From: Rhodoferax sp. TS-BS-61-7
GTDB lineage: Bacteria; Pseudomonadota; Gammaproteobacteria; Burkholderiales; Burkholderiaceae_C
Assembly (NCBI RefSeq): GCF_002943465.1
Contig: NZ_PTQY01000006.1
Span: 1-64,000, forward strand
Length of the DNA: 64,000 nucleotides
Direction: 5' to 3'
Both the position numbers and the translations under genes were made by a program. Under the pieces are notes generated by a model. It made no database searches. It was not told the origin of the DNA and saw only the letters and a list, made by a program, of their open reading frames with translations. Below are positions 25,753 through 34,054 of the stretch, piece by piece. Each line of letters opens with the position of its first letter. Within the stretch, counting starts at the first letter, position 1.

Positions 25753-26589
25753 TCAGTTGGCGCTGATGTCTGCCGCCACCACGTCCTGCGGGTAGTATTT
25801 TTCAAACGATGCACGCAAGCTGCCATCTTTCGAGGCCCGCACCATGTGGGCGCTCAACACGTCCAGGTCTGCCGGGTTCAGCGTTTGGCGCGACAGGTAG
25901 GCCCCCACTTTGGAGCGTGGCAAGCCGGCCAGCATGGTGTAGCGGAACTCGCCATTCTGGATGCCTGCAGAGGCGAGCTGCAGCGCGGAGTACAGCAGTG
26001 TGGGAGGCAGGATGGTGAAGTCCGCCCGCCCTAAGCGCAGCAGGCGACCGATGGTCTCCAGGTCATTGACAAAGTCCACCCGGTTCTCGGCTATCAGGTC
26101 ACGCACCAGCGTGTCGTATTCGTTGCCCCAGCTGTAGCTGCGCACCAGCGCTGCGCGCATGCTGGTCCGGCTCAGCAGGGTGCGCACATCCCGCGGCACG
26201 TTGGGCGCGTTGTGCAGCGTGATCAGGGAGGGGGTGAGGTTCACCACGTGGACAAACTGCGCCTTCTGGTCCCGCTCGGCATTTTGGGAGGCTGGCAGCA
26301 ACATGTCCGATTGGTTGGACACAAACAACATGGAGTCCGCACGGGCACGGGGCACCACGGGAAACTGGAACTGGCAGCCGGCCTTGCGGCCCACTTCGCG
26401 CAGCCAGTCGGGGTAGACGCCGGTGGCCACATCGTCCACCACCTTGACGTTGAAACCCGTAGGCGCTGCAGGCACCACAATGACACGCGAGCACTCTGCC
26501 CAGACTGCGGCGCTGCCCAACCCGGCAACGGCACAAGCCGCCACCTGCAAAGCGCCAAAGCCACGCCAGAAAAGTGAAGCGGTTGCCAT
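25753..26589 (-). CDS. Orphan periplasmic solute-binding protein (SBP_bac_3-like), paralogue B
   Basis: A 278-residue exported protein; a signal peptide ends near VWA (residue ~30). The core shows the amino-acid-binding-protein pattern (GVYPDWLREVGRKAGCQF near the first strand, later LLRLGRADFTILPP). No transporter partner is near. It is divergent, with a 95-bp gap, from the SUMF1-domain gene. One of four such orphan binding proteins in this window. Confidence 0.65.
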   Translation of the reverse strand: MATASLFWRGFGALQVAACAVAGLGSAAVWAECSRVIVVPAAPTGFNVKVVDDVATGVYPDWLREVGRKAGCQFQFPVVPRARADSMLFVSNQSDMLLPASQNAERDQKAQFVHVVNLTPSLITLHNAPNVPRDVRTLLSRTSMRAALVRSYSWGNEYDTLVRDLIAENRVDFVNDLETIGRLLRLGRADFTILPPTLLYSALQLASAGIQNGEFRYTMLAGLPRSKVGAYLSRQTLNPADLDVLSAHMVRASKDGSLRASFEKYYPQDVVAADISAN

Positions 26590-26684
26590 GGGCTCACTAT
26601 ACACACGGCCCGCTTTGGGTGGTACGCGTTCAGTGGCAACGTACATTGTGGTCTGCCAGTTGTTGAGAATCGAAAGGGAGAAGT

Positions 26685-27494
26685 ATGAAAAAAGCAGTGA
26701 CTTTGTTTTGTTGGGTGTTGTGCGGCTTGCTTCTGGGGCAAGGCGCCTGCGCGCAGGGCAGTTCTGCTGCACTTCAGAAGGATTGTGATGTGTGCCCCGA
26801 TCTGGTGCTAATACCTACGGGCACTTTCACCATGGGGAGCACTGCCGGATTGTCGATTGAGCGCCCTGCGCACCAGGTGACGGTGGGCAGCTTCTACATG
26901 GGTCGTATGGAAGTCACACAGGCGCAGTGGGCGGCAGTGATGGGCAGTACACCGAGTGCCAATTCCGCATGTGGTCCCGAGTGCCCTGTGGAGATGGTGA
27001 GTTGGGATGAGGCGCAGGAGTACCTCAAGAAACTGAGTGTGCTTACCGGCAAGAAGTACCGTTTACCCAGCGAGGCGGAATGGGAGTATGTTGCCCGCGC
27101 AGGCACCAGCACCGCCTATTGGTGGGGAGATGTGGCGAGCCATGAGCAGGCCAACTACGGCAGTGATGACTGCTGCGAGGGGGTGGTCCAAGGGCGTGAT
27201 GTGTGGGTAGGTACAGCCCCTGTCGGTAGTTTTCCCGCCAATGCCTTTGGCGTGTTCGACATGCTCGGCAACGTTGCGGAATGGACCGAAGATTTTTATC
27301 ACAAGAGCTATGTCTCGGCTCCCAGCGATGGCCGCGCCTGGCTGGACGATGACCTTCGGCACCAGTATGGACGCGTGGTCCGCGGCGGTGCGTGGAACCA
27401 CGATGCCGCAGGCATCCGCTCATCCAAGCGTGCTCAGGCGATCACGGTGGAGCCCAGTGAAAGCATTGGTTTTCGGGTGGCACGATCACTCTGA
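26685..27494 (+). CDS. Exported FGE/SUMF1-domain protein without catalytic cysteines
   Basis: A 269-residue protein with a signal peptide (to about ACAQ, residue 24) and a formylglycine-generating-enzyme fold: IPTGTFTMGS, PAHQVTVGSFYMGRMEVTQAQW, VSWDEAQEYL, YRLPSEAEWEYVARAG, GNVAEWTED, VVRGGAW. The position where true FGE carries its paired active-site cysteines reads GGAWNHDAAGIRSSKR, without Cys, so sulfatase activation is unlikely. Two other Cys pairs (C-D-V-C near residue 34, DCCEG near 164) may form disulfides. Such proteins often act as structural or carbohydrate-associated modules. Confidence 0.8.
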   Translation: MKKAVTLFCWVLCGLLLGQGACAQGSSAALQKDCDVCPDLVLIPTGTFTMGSTAGLSIERPAHQVTVGSFYMGRMEVTQAQWAAVMGSTPSANSACGPECPVEMVSWDEAQEYLKKLSVLTGKKYRLPSEAEWEYVARAGTSTAYWWGDVASHEQANYGSDDCCEGVVQGRDVWVGTAPVGSFPANAFGVFDMLGNVAEWTEDFYHKSYVSAPSDGRAWLDDDLRHQYGRVVRGGAWNHDAAGIRSSKRAQAITVEPSESIGFRVARSL

Positions 27495-27522
27495 TGTGAC
27501 AGGGCGCACTAGCGCTGCCTGC

Positions 27523-27759
27523 CTACAGCCAGCAGCCCAGTCGCGCACTCACCACCTGCGCATCGGGGGCATCAAACACCATGTTGTGCTGCTCGGTGAG
27601 CGGGCCGCCGCCGGGCTCCACGCCACCACCGGCGTCGTAACCCACGGCCTTGAACTTCCACACCGCGCCTATGCGCTTGAGGTTGCCCACGTGGGCGCCG
27701 TCGGGCCTGTGCACGCTGTGCACATTGGTGTTCACGGGGATGAGGTGGAGTTCGGTCAC
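27523..27759 (-). CDS. Small protein of unknown function, coupled to the MBL gene
   Basis: A 78-residue protein starting with GTG that overlaps the TGA of the upstream metallo-hydrolase gene (GTGA, 27756-27759), which supports real, coupled translation. The sequence (TELHLIPVNTNVHSVHRPDG..., ending VSARLGCWL) contains a glycine-rich PGGG segment and no known motif. It could assist the upstream enzyme, but nothing in the sequence proves it. Confidence 0.55.
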   Translation of the reverse strand: MTELHLIPVNTNVHSVHRPDGAHVGNLKRIGAVWKFKAVGYDAGGGVEPGGGPLTEQHNMVFDAPDAQVVSARLGCWL

Positions 27760-28856
27760 GGGCGGTACCAGGGCTGGTTAACAAAGGGCTGGCCGAACTC
27801 AAACTTTTCGCCCACGCGTGGCAACACGGTTTGCACACCGGCCGTTTGGGCTGCGGCCAGGGTGCGCACCGCGGGCTCGGCCCAGTCGTGGTAGGCCAGG
27901 TTGAAGGTGGCCCAGTGCACGGGCAGCAGGGTGGTGGCGCCCAGGTCTTGCACGGCTTGCACCGCGGGCTCGGGGGCCATGTGGATGTCCAGCCAGGTGT
28001 CGCCGTAGGCGCCCACCTTGACCAGCGCCAGCTGCGGCGCGCCCAGCTTGTCGCGGATCGCTTTGAAGTGCCCGGCATATCCCGTGTCACCGCTGTAGTA
28101 CATGGAGTGTTGGGGCCCCTTCACAAACCAGGACGCCCACAGCGTGGAGTTGTCCATGCTGGTGCGGCCCGAGTAGTGGCGCGCCGGTGTGCAGTGGATG
28201 GTGACCCCCTTGATGCGGGCCTGCTCCCACCAGTCCATCTCGTGGATCTGCGCGGCGGGTACACCCCAGCGCGCCAGGTGGGCGCCAATGCCCAGGCCGG
28301 CGTAAATGTGGGTGCCGCCCTGCGCCAGGTGGCGGATGGTGTCCATGTCCAGGTGGTCAAAATGGTCGTGCGAGATCACCACGGCGTCTATGTTTTTCCA
28401 TTGCTCCAGCGGCAGCGGGGCCGGGTGCAGGCGCTTGGGGCCTATCCACTGGAACGGTGAGGCCCGCAGCGACAGCACCGGGTCGGTCAGGATGCGCACG
28501 CCGTCCAGCTCCACCAACACGCTGGCGTGGCCCAGCCACCAGCTGCGCAGGCCCGGCGCTGCGGGGCCGTCGAGCTGCCCGGCAGCCATCTTCACCACCG
28601 GCACCTCAAACGTGGGCTCACGCACCTGCTCGCCCAGGTAGTCGTGCAGCTCGCGCGTGAACGACAGATCGCTTACATAGGGCGGCGTGTTTTCAAAGCG
28701 GCCGTGCTGGAACTGGGGCGACTGCTGCATGCGCTGCAGGCGCGCGCCTTCGAAGGGTCCGCCAAAGGTGGGCAGTTGCAGCACGCCCCAGGTGAGCAGC
28801 GCCAGCAGCACGGCCAGCCCGGTCAGCCACTTCAAAAACTGGACGGTGCGTTGCAT
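27756..28856 (-). CDS. MBL-fold metallohydrolase (UlaG/NAPE-PLD-like)
   Basis: A 366-residue membrane-anchored metallo-beta-lactamase-fold hydrolase. A hydrophobic N-terminal helix (residues ~8-25) is followed by the zinc motif HDHFDHLD (residues 163-170), HYSGR with a further His, GDTGY (Asp ligand) and a C-terminal LPVHWATF His. This arrangement is seen in UlaG-type lactonases and in N-acyl phosphatidylethanolamine phospholipase D; the anchor favours a lipid-type substrate. The ATG at 28856 has AGGGAG just upstream. Confidence 0.85.
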   Translation of the reverse strand: MQRTVQFLKWLTGLAVLLALLTWGVLQLPTFGGPFEGARLQRMQQSPQFQHGRFENTPPYVSDLSFTRELHDYLGEQVREPTFEVPVVKMAAGQLDGPAAPGLRSWWLGHASVLVELDGVRILTDPVLSLRASPFQWIGPKRLHPAPLPLEQWKNIDAVVISHDHFDHLDMDTIRHLAQGGTHIYAGLGIGAHLARWGVPAAQIHEMDWWEQARIKGVTIHCTPARHYSGRTSMDNSTLWASWFVKGPQHSMYYSGDTGYAGHFKAIRDKLGAPQLALVKVGAYGDTWLDIHMAPEPAVQAVQDLGATTLLPVHWATFNLAYHDWAEPAVRTLAAAQTAGVQTVLPRVGEKFEFGQPFVNQPWYRP

Positions 28857-28906
28857 GGACAGACTCCCTGGGTAGTGTGCGCGCAGTGTATGCGGCTTGG
28901 GTTTAA

Positions 28907-28966
28907 GTGCCAAATAGGCCTCCAGCCCTTATGGAGTATGCGCAAACAGCTCCTGAATGCATAGCA
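28907..28966 (+). repeat. Interspersed ~60-bp repeat, copy 6
   Basis: Reads GTGCCAAATAGGCCTCCAGC ... TATGCGCAAACAGCTCCTGA ... CATAGC. It lies between the divergent MBL and TraB/GumN genes. Confidence 0.9.
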
Positions 28967-29027
28967 ATACCTGGTGCCGGTGGGCGTGCGCTTATGCTTG
29001 TACCTTTGTGTTACGGGAGCAGGGCGG

Positions 29028-29906
29028 ATGAGACGACTGGCGTGGGTATGGCTGTGGGCGCTGAGCACCACCCTGGCATGGGCGCAGGCCCCGGTGCCGA
29101 TGTTGTGGAAGGTGAGTGATGCCGACAACAGCATCTACCTGCTGGGTTCTTTTCACATGCTCAAGGCGAGTGACTACCCGCTGGCCCCGAGCGTGGGTGC
29201 CGCGCTGGCCGATGTGCAGCAGGTGTTTTTTGAAGTGGCGCCGCACGAGATGGCCGACCCCGCCTTGCCCGCCCGGATGATGCAGGCCGCTACCCGCACC
29301 GATGGAAAAACCCTGCAGCAAGCCGTGTCGCCCGCCACCTGGCGCGCGCTGCAACGCTACGCGGCCAAGAACCAGATGGACGTGGCGGGCCTGCAAGGCC
29401 TGAAACCCTGGTTTGTGGGCATGCTGCTGGCGCTGACCGAAAGCCAAAAACTGGGCCTGAACCCCGCACTGGGACTGGACCGGCACCTGATGGAGCGCGC
29501 CGCCCAGGCCGGCACACCCACGCGGGGCCTGGAAACGGCCGACGCGCAGATTGCCATGCTCGACAGCCTGGACGCCACACTGCAAGACGCCTTTTTGCAA
29601 GACACACTGCGTGAGATGGGCGACTTCAAAGGGCTGTTTGAAGCACTGCACACCGCCTGGCGCCAGGGCGATGTGGCCGCACTGGAGCGCACCGCGCTGG
29701 CCGAGATGCGTGAGCAATACCCCGTGCTCTACCAGCGGGTGAATGTGGACCGCAACAAGGCCTGGCTGCCCCAGTTGGACGCACTGCTGCGGGACAAGGC
29801 CCGCGACAACGTGCTCGTGGTGGTGGGCGCGCTGCACCTGGTGGGCAGCGACGGTGTGGTGCGCATGCTGGCCGACAAGGGCTACCAGGTGGAACGGCTG
29901 CGTTAG
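29028..29906 (+). CDS. TraB/GumN family protein
   Basis: A 292-residue exported protein with a signal peptide ending near AWAQ (residue ~20). The family hallmarks are YLLGSFHMLK (the GxxH motif near residues 38-41), FFEVAPHE, GLDRHLMERA and the C-terminal VVVGALHLVGSDGVVRML with a second GxxH. TraB/Tiki/GumN proteins are thought to be metal-dependent peptidases. The ATG at 29028 precedes an intact signal peptide; an earlier in-frame codon at 28974 lies just after a repeat copy. Confidence 0.85.
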   Translation: MRRLAWVWLWALSTTLAWAQAPVPMLWKVSDADNSIYLLGSFHMLKASDYPLAPSVGAALADVQQVFFEVAPHEMADPALPARMMQAATRTDGKTLQQAVSPATWRALQRYAAKNQMDVAGLQGLKPWFVGMLLALTESQKLGLNPALGLDRHLMERAAQAGTPTRGLETADAQIAMLDSLDATLQDAFLQDTLREMGDFKGLFEALHTAWRQGDVAALERTALAEMREQYPVLYQRVNVDRNKAWLPQLDALLRDKARDNVLVVVGALHLVGSDGVVRMLADKGYQVERLR

Positions 29907-29960
29907 TGTGGACTTGGCGCGGACTTAGGGCTGACTGTCTAACTAAAGCAACAGGTGTCT

Positions 29961-30001
29961 AGGGTAAACCCTTGTATTGCGTATAGGGTTTACCCTATAC
30001 T
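29961..30001 (+). promoter_or_regulatory. Promoter with paired 12-bp operators
   Basis: AGGGTAAACCCT (29961-29972) and its exact complement AGGGTTTACCCT (29985-29996) are separated by 12 bp, centre to centre 24 bp. Each arm is itself nearly palindromic. A promoter fits inside: -35 TTGTAT (29972-29977), 18-bp spacer, -10 TATACT (29996-30001). The second operator fills the spacer. The layout suggests repression by a dimeric regulator that I cannot name. Confidence 0.6.
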
Positions 30002-30042
30002 GCACTGCAACATCAGTTGTTTTTACTTTACAGGAGCCCACC

Positions 30043-30306
30043 ATGGCCAGCACCACACTCAACAGCCTCACACTGCCTTCCCGCACTCAGCCCACCGTGG
30101 GTGCGTCTCTGCAAGCCCTGTGGGCGGCCGGTCAGGCTTTGTCTGTAGCGGTGTGGCAAGCGGTTGTGGGCGCCAAGTCGGCCCCCGCCAAGACTGCCTA
30201 CCAAGAAGCCGAAGAACTGCGCACCTACGCCGCGACCATTCAGAGCAGCGACCCTGAATTTGCGAACGACCTGTTCGCTGCCGCCGACCGCCACGAAGGC
30301 CTGTAA
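30043..30306 (+). CDS. Small protein of unknown function behind a paired-operator promoter
   Basis: An 87-residue protein without signal peptide or membrane helix. A low-complexity N-terminus (TTLNSLTLPSRTQP) is followed by an amphipathic helical part and an acidic end (YAATIQSSDPEFANDLFAAADRHEGL, seen in residues ~62-87). The AGGAG at 30032-30036 supports the ATG at 30043. Its tightly organised promoter region suggests conditional expression. No family recognised. Confidence 0.65.
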   Translation: MASTTLNSLTLPSRTQPTVGASLQALWAAGQALSVAVWQAVVGAKSAPAKTAYQEAEELRTYAATIQSSDPEFANDLFAAADRHEGL

Positions 30307-30336
30307 GCCCTCGCAGAGGCGGCCAGCCTCTCCCCC

Positions 30337-31392
30337 TTACATCGTGGGGTAATCGGTGTAGCCCTTGGCACCGGGCGAATAGTAGGTGCTGCTGTCTGGC
30401 GCATTGAGCGCCGCCCCGGCCTTGATGCGCTCTGGCAGGTCGGGGTTGGCAATGTAGGTATTGCCAAACGCCACTGCATCCAGCTTCCCCTCTTTAATGG
30501 CCAGCGCCGCTTCTTCTGCGCTGTAGCCCATATTGCCCATCAGCACGCCTTTGTACTTCTCGCGGGCCACCGTCATCACATCGCCGGTTTGCACGCCAAA
30601 GAAGTCAGCCCGCATCAGGTGCAGGTAGGCCAGCTTGAAGTCGTTGAGCTTCTCGGCCAGATAGGCAATCAGGCCCACGGGGTCGCTGTCCTTCATGCTG
30701 TTGTAGCTGTTCAGGGGCGACAGGCGCAGGCCCACACGTTCTGAGCCAATGGCGGCGCTCACGGCCGTCAACACCTCCAACAAAAAGCGCGCCCGGTTTT
30801 CCACAGAGCCGCCATAGCCATCGGTGCGCTGGTTGCAGCCGTCGCGCAAGAACTGGTCAATCAGGTAGCCATTGGCGCCGTGCACCTCCACCCCGTCAAA
30901 ACCGGCTTCGATGGCGTTTTTTGCACCCTGGGCGAAGGCCGCCACGATGGTGGCAATCTCGTCGGTGCTGAGCGCGTGCGGCACGGCGTGGGGTACTTTG
31001 CCGGCGGGCGTGTGGATTTCGCCCTCAATGGCGGTGGCGCTGCTGGACACGGTGCGTTGGCCGCCGTTGATGCCGGGGTGCGCTGCACGGCCCGCGTGCC
31101 AGATTTGCATGAAGATGCGCCCGCCCTTGGCGTGTACGGCGGCGGTGGTCTTCTTCCAGCCTTCAATTTGCTCTGCGGAGTAGATGCCGGGTTCGGCGAT
31201 GAAGGCCGATGTGCCTTCCACCACCATGGTGCATTCGGTGATCAAGAGGCCGCCACTGGCGCGCTGCGCGTAGTACTCGGCCATCAGGTCGTTGGGCAGA
31301 TGCTCGACGCCCGCACGGGTGCGTGTGAGCGGGGCCAGCACAAAACGGTTGGGAAGGGTCAGCGCGCCAACTTGCAGGGGATTAAAAAGCAT
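30337..31392 (-). CDS. Old yellow enzyme-type alkene reductase (NemA-like)
   Basis: A 351-residue FMN-dependent TIM-barrel oxidoreductase of the old yellow enzyme family. Recognisable blocks are RFVLAPLTRTRA, MQIWHAGRAAHP, FDGVEVHGANGYLIDQFLRDGCNQRTDGYGGS split over residues ~180-210 (VEVHGANGYLIDQF is the flavin/active-site segment), and the C-terminal DAVAFGNTYIANPDL. It likely reduces activated C=C bonds or nitro compounds with NAD(P)H. The ATG at 31392 starts family homology; the longer frame from 31497 is rejected. Confidence 0.9.
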   Translation of the reverse strand: MLFNPLQVGALTLPNRFVLAPLTRTRAGVEHLPNDLMAEYYAQRASGGLLITECTMVVEGTSAFIAEPGIYSAEQIEGWKKTTAAVHAKGGRIFMQIWHAGRAAHPGINGGQRTVSSSATAIEGEIHTPAGKVPHAVPHALSTDEIATIVAAFAQGAKNAIEAGFDGVEVHGANGYLIDQFLRDGCNQRTDGYGGSVENRARFLLEVLTAVSAAIGSERVGLRLSPLNSYNSMKDSDPVGLIAYLAEKLNDFKLAYLHLMRADFFGVQTGDVMTVAREKYKGVLMGNMGYSAEEAALAIKEGKLDAVAFGNTYIANPDLPERIKAGAALNAPDSSTYYSPGAKGYTDYPTM

Positions 31393-31486
31393 GGGAAAGG
31401 CTCCAGAGAGAGTGACAACAAGGGGCGCGAAGTTATCACCCACTGAATACACCGCATGCGGTGGGGTTACTGGAAAGTGGGGTAGG

Positions 31487-32584
31487 TCAGGGCACAAAAC
31501 CCAGCGCCGCTACGGGCGGCAGGTCTTGGCTGACGGTGTGCCAGTGTTCCCCTGCGTCGGCGCTGACCCACAGGCCGCCGGTGGTGGAGGCCATGGCCAG
31601 GGTCTGGCGGTCGGCGGCCAGTTCCAGGCAGTGGCGGTAGACCAGGTGGTAGGCATGCGTCTGCGGCAGGCCAGCGCTGAAGGTCTGGAAGGTCTTGCCG
31701 CCATCGTCGGTGCGGTTCACCACCATCTTGCCGTCCACCGGGTAGCGGTGGGTGTCGGCCTGGGCCGGCACCAGCCAGGCGCGCAGCGGGTCCTGCGGGT
31801 CGCAGGCCACGGCAAAACCAAACCCCGATGGCGCGGGCGCTGCAATACGCTGCCACCGCTGCCCGCCGTTGGCGCTGCGGTAAATGCCGCAGTGGTGCTG
31901 GGCCCACAGCACATTGGGCTGGGCTGCGCACCGCACCACGCGGTGCGGGTCTTGGGTGTTCTGGTCGTCGGTGCTGTCGGCGGGCAGGTAGTCGGCCGTC
32001 ATGCCCGCTGCGGTGAGCGCCCAGCTGGCACCACCGTCCTGCGTTTGCCACACGCCGCCGCAGGAGATGGCCACCGTGATGTGTTGCGCATTGCGCGGGT
32101 CCACCAGCACCGAGTGCATGCCCGGAAAGTCATTGCCACCGCCAAACCAGCCCGGGCGGCGCGGGTCTTCCCACAGCGCGGTGCAGAGCGCCCAGCTGGC
32201 GCCACCGTCTTCCGACTTGAACAGACCCGCCGGCATGCAGCCTGCCCACAACGTGCCGGGCTGGGCGGCGCTGCCGGGTGTCAGGGCCCAGATCAGGTCC
32301 ACATTCCAGGGCGTGGGGTCGTCGGCCAGCGGGCCGCTGGTGGGCTTGGGCGGAAAGGCGGGCGCAGCCATCTCGGTCCAGCTCGCGCCCTGGTCGGTGC
32401 TTTTGCGCAGCTTCACACCAAAGTGGCCCATGCGCAGCGCGGCAAACCAGTGGCCCGTGCGCGGGTCGGCCAGCACCTGCGTCACCGGGTCGCCGGCAAA
32501 GTGGTGGCCCACCACGGCCCACTGCGCGCCCTGGCCACGCACCACGAACAGGCCTTTGCGGCTGGCGACGAGTAAGGTTTGCAT
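31487..32584 (-). CDS. BNR/Asp-box beta-propeller protein (sialidase-like fold)
   Basis: A 365-residue protein without signal peptide, built of six or more Asp-box repeats (STDQGASW, SEDGGASW, TQDGGASW, SANGGQRW, TDDGGKTF, SADAGEHW). This marks a sialidase-type or YCF48-type beta-propeller. The catalytic arginines of true sialidases cannot be confirmed, and the cytoplasmic location argues against glycan hydrolysis. It is 74 bp upstream of nothing else on its strand but directly follows a MoaD/ThiS-like gene in transcription order, so both are likely cotranscribed. Confidence 0.8.
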   Translation of the reverse strand: MQTLLVASRKGLFVVRGQGAQWAVVGHHFAGDPVTQVLADPRTGHWFAALRMGHFGVKLRKSTDQGASWTEMAAPAFPPKPTSGPLADDPTPWNVDLIWALTPGSAAQPGTLWAGCMPAGLFKSEDGGASWALCTALWEDPRRPGWFGGGNDFPGMHSVLVDPRNAQHITVAISCGGVWQTQDGGASWALTAAGMTADYLPADSTDDQNTQDPHRVVRCAAQPNVLWAQHHCGIYRSANGGQRWQRIAAPAPSGFGFAVACDPQDPLRAWLVPAQADTHRYPVDGKMVVNRTDDGGKTFQTFSAGLPQTHAYHLVYRHCLELAADRQTLAMASTTGGLWVSADAGEHWHTVSQDLPPVAALGFVP

Positions 32585-32658
32585 AGCTCAGTTCTCCGAT
32601 GGGTTGGTTTCACCGCCGGGCAGCGCAGCGCACGACGTGGCAAGCGTGGGGGCCATTT

Positions 32659-32928
32659 TTATCCGCCGGTCAGCGCCTGGATGACCAGCACGCTGTCGCC
32701 GCTAGCCAGGGGCTGGGTCAGGGTCTGGCGGTCCATCACCATGGTTTTGTTGATGAACACCGCCACATGTTTACGGATGTGGCCCTGGTCGTCCAGCACA
32801 TAGTGGCGCAGGCCGGGCGCTGCGGCCAGTGCTGCATCCAGCACCACGCGCAGGCTGCCGGGCGCCACCTGCTGCGGCGCGCATTCCACGTGGCGCCGCA
32901 GGCTGGCTGCAAATTCCACCTTCACCAT
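32659..32928 (-). CDS. MoaD/ThiS-like ubiquitin-fold protein with C-terminal Gly-Gly
   Basis: An 89-residue beta-grasp protein. The start VKVEFAASLRRHV and the end SVLVIQALTGG fit the MoaD/ThiS family; the terminal Gly-Gly is the site of adenylation and thiocarboxylation. Neither a MoeB/ThiF-type activating enzyme nor molybdopterin or thiazole genes are nearby. It precedes the BNR-propeller gene with a 74-bp gap, and the two probably form a unit. A sulfur-carrier role is inferred from the fold alone. Confidence 0.8.
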   Translation of the reverse strand: MVKVEFAASLRRHVECAPQQVAPGSLRVVLDAALAAAPGLRHYVLDDQGHIRKHVAVFINKTMVMDRQTLTQPLASGDSVLVIQALTGG

Positions 32929-33007
32929 GGCTTCCCCTTGTTCAAGGGCCGCAGTATTGCCAGCGCCGTGCCGCTTGGCAAGGCCGGCTGCGCCTTTTTT
33001 ATGAAAA

Positions 33008-33060
33008 AAGTGCTGCTAGACCACGTGGAATATGCGCTAGCAGCTACTAAAATCGTAGCA
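33008..33060 (+). repeat. Interspersed ~60-bp repeat, copy 7
   Basis: Reads GTGCTGCTAGACCACGTGGA ... TATGCGCTAGCAGCTACTAA ... CGTAGC. It is located just upstream of the M14 peptidase gene and carries the hairpin GCTAC-N7-GTAGC. Confidence 0.8.
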
Positions 33061-33090
33061 GTCCATAGGCCTGTATTTCCTCCTGCACAC

Positions 33091-34005
33091 ATGACCATTC
33101 CCCGCTTTTATCCCCTAGGCACCCCCGGCCAGCCTTGGGGTCCGGCAGAGCGCGCCCAGTGGCGGGCGCGCCAGGTGCGCCAGCGCAGTTATGCCGACGA
33201 TGTGTTGGCCGTGGTGGAGCGCCTGCGCGAGCGCTTTGACGTGGAGACCTATGGTGAGGTGGTGTACGGCGATGAGCACTTTGCGCTCAGGGCCATCCGC
33301 AGCCGCGCGTGGAATGCCGCCTTGCCCACCGTGCTGGTGACGGGCGGCGTGCATGGCTACGAGACCAGTGGTGTGCACGGCGCGCTGCAATTTGTGGACG
33401 CGCATGCGGCCGACTACGCGGGCCGCGTGAACCTGTTGGTGGCACCCTGTGTGAGCCCCTGGGCCTATGAACGCATCCAGCGCTGGAACTTTGACGCGCT
33501 GGACCCCAACCGCAACTTCCGTGCGGACAGCTCGGCGCAAGAGAGTGCCGCACTCATGCGCCTGGTGACGCCGCTGCACGGCCAGATTGCCGCCCATATC
33601 GACCTGCACGAAACCACCAACACCGACGAGAGTGAATACCGCCCGGCCGTGGCCGCGCGCGACGGCAAACCGTTTGAGCCCGGCACCATCCCCGACGGTT
33701 TTTACCTGGTGGACGACGGCGCCAACCCCCAGCCCGCATTCCAACAGGCCATCATCGACAGGGTGCAGCGCGTCACCCACATTGCCCCGGCGGATGCGCA
33801 GGGCTGCCTCATCGGCTCACCGCTGGTGGCGCACGGCGTCATCCACTACGCCATGGCCGAGCTGGGCCTGTGCGCCGGCATCACCGGCGCCCGCTACACC
33901 AGCACCACCGAGGTCTACCCTGATAGCCCCCGCGCCACGCCCGCGCAGTGCATCGCCGCGCAGGTGGCGGCGGTGTGTGCGGCGGTGGAGTTTGTTGCAA
34001 AATAG
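33091..34005 (+). CDS. M14-family zinc carboxypeptidase-like protein
   Basis: A 304-residue cytoplasmic protein with an M14 / succinylglutamate desuccinylase-like fold. Zinc ligands are His88 and Glu91 in VHGYE, with the third His in DLHETTN (~residue 172). NRNF near residue 150 carries a substrate-carboxylate Asn-Arg pair. EVYPDSP near the C-terminus may supply the general-base Glu. The substrate is uncertain; succinyl- or N-acyl-amino acids are options. The ATG at 33091 lies after a repeat copy. Confidence 0.8.
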   Translation: MTIPRFYPLGTPGQPWGPAERAQWRARQVRQRSYADDVLAVVERLRERFDVETYGEVVYGDEHFALRAIRSRAWNAALPTVLVTGGVHGYETSGVHGALQFVDAHAADYAGRVNLLVAPCVSPWAYERIQRWNFDALDPNRNFRADSSAQESAALMRLVTPLHGQIAAHIDLHETTNTDESEYRPAVAARDGKPFEPGTIPDGFYLVDDGANPQPAFQQAIIDRVQRVTHIAPADAQGCLIGSPLVAHGVIHYAMAELGLCAGITGARYTSTTEVYPDSPRATPAQCIAAQVAAVCAAVEFVAK

Positions 34006-34054
34006 GGCGATAGCCCTTGTGTAATATACGCAAGCAGCTACTAAAACCGTAGCA
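33996..34054 (+). repeat. Interspersed ~60-bp repeat, copy 8, overlapping the alkC stop
   Basis: Reads GCAAAATAGGGCGATAGCCC ... ATACGCAAGCAGCTACTAAA ... CGTAGC. The M14 gene ends in its left part (TAG at 34003-34005), and the convergent alkC-like gene ends in its right part (stop at 34041-34043). Confidence 0.85.
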
